Below are positions 6,959 to 9,979 of a stretch of DNA of 9,979 nt, piece by piece; the stretch's first letter is position 1; each line of letters starts with the position of its first letter. The notes under the pieces are model-generated. The model had not been told where the DNA came from, did no database searches, and worked only from the letters and a program-made list of their open reading frames with translations. The DNA lies in the NCBI GenBank assembly GCA_030609785.1, contig JAUWTC010000051.1, forward strand, positions 1-9,979, written 5' to 3'. This DNA is from Holophagae bacterium. GTDB lineage: Bacteria > Acidobacteriota > Thermoanaerobaculia > Thermoanaerobaculales > Sulfomarinibacteraceae. A program made the translations under genes and the position numbers.

Positions 6959-7006
6959 CGCATCCCTCCGCCGCCCCATTCGGCAGGGCGGTCAGCCGGC
7001 ACTCGG

Positions 7007-7023
7007 TGCAGGTATTGTGCCAA
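7007..7023 (-). promoter_or_regulatory. Sigma-54 (-24/-12) promoter of the six-gene operon
   Basis: On the - strand TTGGCACAATACCTGCA matches the sigma-54 consensus YTGGCACG-N4-TTGCW. GG and GC are in exact register with ten bases between them, and only two bases differ from the consensus (A for G after TGGCAC, C for the first T of TTGC). The predicted start lies near 6997, giving a leader of about 39 bases that contains the GGAGGG site of the ferredoxin gene. An NtrC-type activator is encoded in the same operon. Confidence 0.75.
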
Positions 7024-7171
7024 CTTGAGATTCTTATGGAACTTGTTGGTATTTCGACGACATACGCCTTGGCCTCCAAAATCAATATGGGGCCGAATGC
7101 TGAAAATTGCAACACGGAGTTTCCCGTATTTTTTGGTTTGGGTTGCTAAGTCCCGTGAAATGGATAGGATA

Positions 7172-7218
7172 TCAACGTTGAATTTTTCTATGCTGGGCCG
7201 CTGAAAACCTCAACGTTA
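7172..7218. promoter_or_regulatory. Candidate enhancer sites for the sigma-54 activator (paired TCAACGTT)
   Basis: TCAACGTTGA (7172-7181) is a perfect 10-bp palindrome. TCAACGTTA (7210-7218) repeats its first eight bases 38 bp further upstream and touches the stop codon of the SDR gene. They lie about 180 and 218 bp upstream of the inferred start, within the usual range for NtrC-type activators. The assignment rests on position and symmetry only. The two copies can also pair as a long-loop hairpin after the SDR stop. The rest of 6959-7215 is AT-richer non-coding leader and spacer in which I see nothing else. Confidence 0.35.
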
Positions 7219-8793
7219 GCGGCAGGAATCCGTCGTACACTCGTCAGATGACGGGGTTAATTCGAGTCTGTTCCCATCCAAGGGTTGGTCGCCGGCTGCC
7301 GTGAGAATCTCGAATTCGTCTTGAACCTCATCAATACAGAACCGCACGGCCATAGTGATCCGGTCGGTGAGGGGCTGTTCGAGACCTTTGGAGAGATGAT
7401 CTTCGCAAAGGACCCCAATCGAGATGCGCCCGAGACATGCAAAGGCTGCAATGACCTCATCGACCGTGAAATTCTCCTCGAATCGCTCGCGGGCGACCTC
7501 CCGGCAGTGGCCGCCGATCGGGTTCATCTCGCGTGTGCGAATCGTGCGGCGGAGATTCTGGATACAGGACCGAACCCGTGCGGAGAGTTCCTCGACACTA
7601 AACTGATCGTATGTTCCCAACCAATCTTGAGCGCGAATGTGAAGGAGAGCGTCGGTTTGTCGGCGGCAAATGGTTTCTTGATGTCGCTCGAGCAGGTAGT
7701 GGATCATCAGGCCATGGCCTGGGTCCTCCTTTTTCATGGCAGCATGATTGATTTCGTTCCAATGCACCGGCCGGGTTCTGTAGTTCTCCACCAGGAATGG
7801 TATACGGCGGAGCAACCCGAAGCGGGGCCGGATGGCCCATTCCAGACGCCTGCGAGACCGGTCCGCGTTAATGAACAGTTGTCGATCAAGATAGCGTCCC
7901 ATCCAGGGTCGTTCGAAGGGACGTTCACCGAGGATCTGACCGCCGCGGTCCTGAAGGTGTAACCACAATCGCGCGATCAGCCTGGGCACGAGGAACGGCT
8001 TTCTTTGTACCCCAAAAAAGGCAAAGGTGGCGGCATCGAAGATTTCCCGTTGGCTGACCGCTCCGTCCGGGCTCGCGATGAAAACCTCTCCGGACTCTGG
8101 AACGTCCAGGTTGGCCAGTAGGTTTCTGAGAAAGAAAACCGCACAGCGCACGTGCATAAATGGGATGGCAAAATCGCCGTTGCCGCCCAGCATTTGAGCG
8201 TTCCAACCATTGGCGAACCAAGAATTCAGGAGGCTGAAGAGTGGAGGGTACTCACACCAATCCGAGTACAAGGCGGCAAAGCGCACGATGCAGGATGGGA
8301 GTTGGTCTCGGTACTCGTCAATCATCTCCTCGCCCGCCTTCTTGGAGCGTGCGTAAACATTGTTGGCCAGTGGTGGGGTGGTTTCGTCGATGGATTCCCC
8401 GGGAGAGGGGAAGGGACAGGCGGCCACTGAGCTCGCAAAAATGAAGCGGCGCAAGGGAATCGTGAGAGAAAGCTCGAGGGTATTGCGGAGCCCGGTCACA
8501 TTGGTACGCTGGTATTCGGAATTCTCCTCGCCGGTGAAATCATAGTAGGCGGCCAGGTGGATCAGGGCTTCAGCCCCGCCTTGGTCGCGAATTCTTTCAA
8601 ACGCTGTGGTGAGAGGTTCGAGGTCCCCGATATCCACCTGGATCCACTCGATATTGGGGTGCTCAGGTGCACCGCACTCGGCTTGGGAGCGGCGGGCAAA
8701 CGCATAGACGTGGAAACTCTCTTTGATTTCGTCCAGAAGTAGGCGCCCAACGAAACCCGAAGCCCCGGTGATGATGATTTTCGGTAGTCCCAT
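7216..8793 (-). CDS. Extended SDR / NAD-dependent epimerase-like protein fused to an RsbRD-N-like helical domain
   Basis: This 525-residue protein has an N-terminal Rossmann domain with TGASGFVG (9-16) for NAD(P), VDIGD near 53-57, a serine-rich FASSVAA (119-125) and the catalytic pair Y147/K151 in YARSK. Up to about residue 340 it resembles extended or atypical SDRs (NAD-dependent epimerase/dehydratase). That family usually ends at 300-350 residues. Here a further ~180 residues follow. Residues about 363-495 are helical, with a pattern (HYLLERHQETI, W391, SVEEL, REVARERFEENFTVDEVIAAF) that recalls the RsbT co-antagonist RsbRD N-terminal family; this resemblance is by eye. The tail from 500 is polar and unassigned. 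The ATG at 8793 (MGLPKIIITG) fits the family. The frame extends to 9003, but that part is translated repeat. No good ribosome-binding site is seen. Substrate unknown. Confidence 0.82.
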   Translation of the reverse strand: MGLPKIIITGASGFVGRLLLDEIKESFHVYAFARRSQAECGAPEHPNIEWIQVDIGDLEPLTTAFERIRDQGGAEALIHLAAYYDFTGEENSEYQRTNVTGLRNTLELSLTIPLRRFIFASSVAACPFPSPGESIDETTPPLANNVYARSKKAGEEMIDEYRDQLPSCIVRFAALYSDWCEYPPLFSLLNSWFANGWNAQMLGGNGDFAIPFMHVRCAVFFLRNLLANLDVPESGEVFIASPDGAVSQREIFDAATFAFFGVQRKPFLVPRLIARLWLHLQDRGGQILGERPFERPWMGRYLDRQLFINADRSRRRLEWAIRPRFGLLRRIPFLVENYRTRPVHWNEINHAAMKKEDPGHGLMIHYLLERHQETICRRQTDALLHIRAQDWLGTYDQFSVEELSARVRSCIQNLRRTIRTREMNPIGGHCREVARERFEENFTVDEVIAAFACLGRISIGVLCEDHLSKGLEQPLTDRITMAVRFCIDEVQDEFEILTAAGDQPLDGNRLELTPSSDECTTDSCR

Positions 8794-8810
8794 CAAATTG
8801 ACCAATTTTG

Positions 8811-8840
8811 AGTATACCTGCGAGTGGGAGGGGTCACGAA
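8811..8840 (-). promoter_or_regulatory. Weak candidate promoter for the SDR gene
   Basis: TATACT (8816-8811 on the - strand) matches a -10 box and lies 17 bp before the ATG. This would give a very short leader, which fits the absence of a Shine-Dalgarno. The matching -35 position holds only TTCGTG at an 18-bp spacing, so the call is weak. Confidence 0.25.
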
Positions 8841-8850
8841 CAGGAAGGGT

Positions 8851-9066
8851 GGCGGCACGGGAGCGCAGTTGAACCACGAAGACACGAAGAACACGAAGAG
8901 GAGAAATGAGGTATTGAGAGCGGGAGCGCGGGGCTCCTGCCCCGCATCGTGACGATGGACGGCACGAGAACGCAGTTGAACCGCCAAGACGCGAAGAACG
9001 CAAAGTGTTTTAACTTCAATACTTTCTTTGCGTTTTCTTTGCGGCCTTTGCGTCTTGGCGGTTCAA
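8851..9066 (-). repeat. Composite intergenic repeat, copy 2 (opposite orientation)
   Basis: Read on the - strand from 9066, this contains the same ordered parts as copy 1. First is a GCAAAG-rich inverted repeat, then TTCAACTGCGTTCTCGTGCC, a GTCACGATGC linker and a GC-rich hairpin (GCGGGGC-TCCT-GCCCCGC, 8928-8945). A GCGCTCCC-CTCT stretch follows, then the TTCGTGTCTTCGTGG unit ending in GTGCCGCC at 8851. The two TTCAACTGCG units inside this copy also match each other. It begins 13 bp after the epimerase stop and ends 57 bp before the SDR start. Together with short spacers it fills the gap 8794-9079. Confidence 0.8.
8976..9066. repeat. Long imperfect inverted repeat within repeat copy 2
   Basis: TTGAACCGCCAAGACGC (8976-8992) pairs with GCGTCTTGGCGGTTCAA (9050-9066). 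Inner GCAAAG (9000-9005) pairs with CTTTGC (9027-9032), while the right arm carries about 11 extra bases. As RNA it would fold into a long hairpin after the epimerase gene, without a U-tract. Confidence 0.7.
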
Positions 9067-9079
9067 TTCTCTTCATGTC

Positions 9080-9979
9080 TTACCTCCCAGCTTTTTTAAA
9101 CCACTCCGCCGTCTGCTTGATCCCGTCGGCGAAGAGGGTGTCGGGAGACACGCCCAATTGATCGCGTAACTTTGCCGACGAGATTGAGGACCGTTGCTGT
9201 TCCCCGGGCATGGCATCACCGTGGATCGCCGGCGCTCCGGCGCCCAGGGAGCGGTGGACCTCGGAAAAGAGCTGGTTGACGTCGGTTTCGATCCCCGTCC
9301 CGACGTTGAAGATCTCGAAACCGGGGTGGCGGAGAGCTGCGACGTTGGCCTTAACGATATCGCCGACGAAAACGTAGTCCCGGCTCTGCTTTCCGTCACC
9401 GTTGATCACCGACTGCTCGTCGCGGAGGAGCTTGTGCATGAAGATCGCGACCACACCTGCCTCCCCGTGGGGATTCTGGCGTGGGCCGTAGACGTTGGCA
9501 TACCGCAGGCAAGTCACGTCCAGCCCATATTGGCAGTGGTAGAAGTACAGATAGCGCTCGCCGGCCAACTTGGCAACTCCGTAAGGCGAGACGGGCTGGG
9601 CGGCGTGGTTTTCGTCGGCTGGGTGTACGTCCTGTTCGCCGTAGATCGCCCCGCCGGTCGATGCAAAAATCACCTGGCGGACTCCGGTCTTTCGGGCGGC
9701 CTCGAGCAGGTTGAGGAGGCCGAGAAGGTTGACGTCGGCATCGAAGACAGGATTCTCGACCGAGCGTCGGACGTCCATCTGAGCCGCGTGGTGGACCAAG
9801 ACATCGATCTTGCGATCGTGCAGGAGTTGAGCGGCGTCATCAGACCGGATATCTGCGACCACCAACTCGGCAGCGTTGGGGACATTGTGTTTGCTTCCCG
9901 TAGAGAGGTCGTCGAGAATGATGACCTCATGGCCTTGTGTGACGAAGGCGTCCGCAATGTGAGACCCGATGAACCCGGC
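9080..9979 (-). CDS. UDP-glucose 4-epimerase-like NAD-dependent epimerase, 5' end outside window
   Basis: The frame is open to the window edge, giving 299 visible residues. They begin AGFIGSHIADAF, the second half of the GxxGFIGSH NAD-binding motif, so only about ten N-terminal residues are missing. Other family marks are LDDLSTG (27-33), HHAAQMDVRRS (63-73) and FASTGGAIYGE (105-115). Catalytic Y133/K137 lie in SPYGVAK, followed by RYANVYGPRQ, YVFVGDIV and FNVGTG. The total length (~310) is normal for GalE-type epimerases. They interconvert UDP-glucose and UDP-galactose, or their N-acetyl or uronic forms, in the cytoplasm for polysaccharide synthesis. Which UDP-sugar is used cannot be told from these motifs, so no symbol is given. 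It is followed on the same strand by the composite repeat and the SDR gene. Confidence 0.92.
   Translation of the reverse strand, partial: AGFIGSHIADAFVTQGHEVIILDDLSTGSKHNVPNAAELVVADIRSDDAAQLLHDRKIDVLVHHAAQMDVRRSVENPVFDADVNLLGLLNLLEAARKTGVRQVIFASTGGAIYGEQDVHPADENHAAQPVSPYGVAKLAGERYLYFYHCQYGLDVTCLRYANVYGPRQNPHGEAGVVAIFMHKLLRDEQSVINGDGKQSRDYVFVGDIVKANVAALRHPGFEIFNVGTGIETDVNQLFSEVHRSLGAGAPAIHGDAMPGEQQRSSISSAKLRDQLGVSPDTLFADGIKQTAEWFKKAGR

Noticed and set aside
6959..6979. Possible Tat signal in the upstream MGRRRDA extension of the ferredoxin
   Set aside because: There is no hydrophobic stretch after the arginines, and the GGAGGG site points to the ATG at 6958.
7079..7091. IHF-like site AATCAATATGGGG between promoter and palindromes
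   Set aside because: Only the WATCAA half matches; the TTR half is missing.
8794..9003. 70-codon N-terminal extension of the SDR gene
   Set aside because: It translates the intergenic repeat; the Rossmann motif begins right after the Met at 8793, as expected for the family.
8864..9066. CRISPR-like array suggested by short repeated GAAG/CACGAAG words
   Set aside because: Units are 7-9 bases, degenerate and without uniform spacers; they belong to the composite intergenic repeat.

Overview
The window looks like a chromosomal segment of a Gram-negative, anaerobically respiring bacterium. It holds a multihaem c-type cytochrome with a signal peptide, a haem-binding periplasmic sensor, a NrfD/HybB-type quinone-interacting membrane protein and sigma-54 regulation. 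It also carries degenerate non-coding repeats of the type built on 'ccacgaagacacgaagaac'. Together these would suit a Deltaproteobacteria-like, Acidobacteriota or related lineage. No taxonomic marker gene is present, so this assignment is only inference.

Left edge (2-637, + strand): the 3' part of a membrane-anchored GcvH-fold (lipoyl-domain-like) protein that has lost the lipoyl lysine. It ends at a strong intrinsic terminator. Positions 638-1089 are non-coding: two terminators, one per convergent transcript, flank a composite repeat.

Centre (6958 down to 1090, - strand): a compact six-gene operon. In transcription order it encodes a four-cluster ferredoxin (HybA/HmcB/DsrO-like), a NrfD/HybB-type ten-helix membrane subunit, a sensor histidine kinase with two c-haem motifs in its periplasmic loop, an NtrC-type sigma-54 activator, an archaemetzincin (family M54 zinc protease) and a secreted tetrahaem cytochrome c. 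All junctions are 8- or 4-bp overlaps or gaps of 8-10 bp. A near-consensus -24/-12 sigma-54 promoter lies about 50 bp upstream of the first gene, and palindromes that could be activator sites lie 150-200 bp further up. The simplest reading is an autoregulated redox module: Fe-S subunit, quinone-site membrane subunit and periplasmic cytochrome carry electrons, while the haem kinase senses periplasmic redox or ligand state and drives the operon through the sigma-54 activator. The archaemetzincin is the unexpected member and has no obvious role.

Right part (7216-9979, - strand): two sugar-nucleotide/SDR-type genes. One is an extended SDR fused to a C-terminal helical domain resembling the RsbRD N-terminal family. 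The other is a UDP-glucose 4-epimerase-like gene cut by the window edge. Between them (8794-9079) lies a second copy of the composite repeat, in the opposite orientation to the first. No tRNA, rRNA, CRISPR or insertion sequence was seen.
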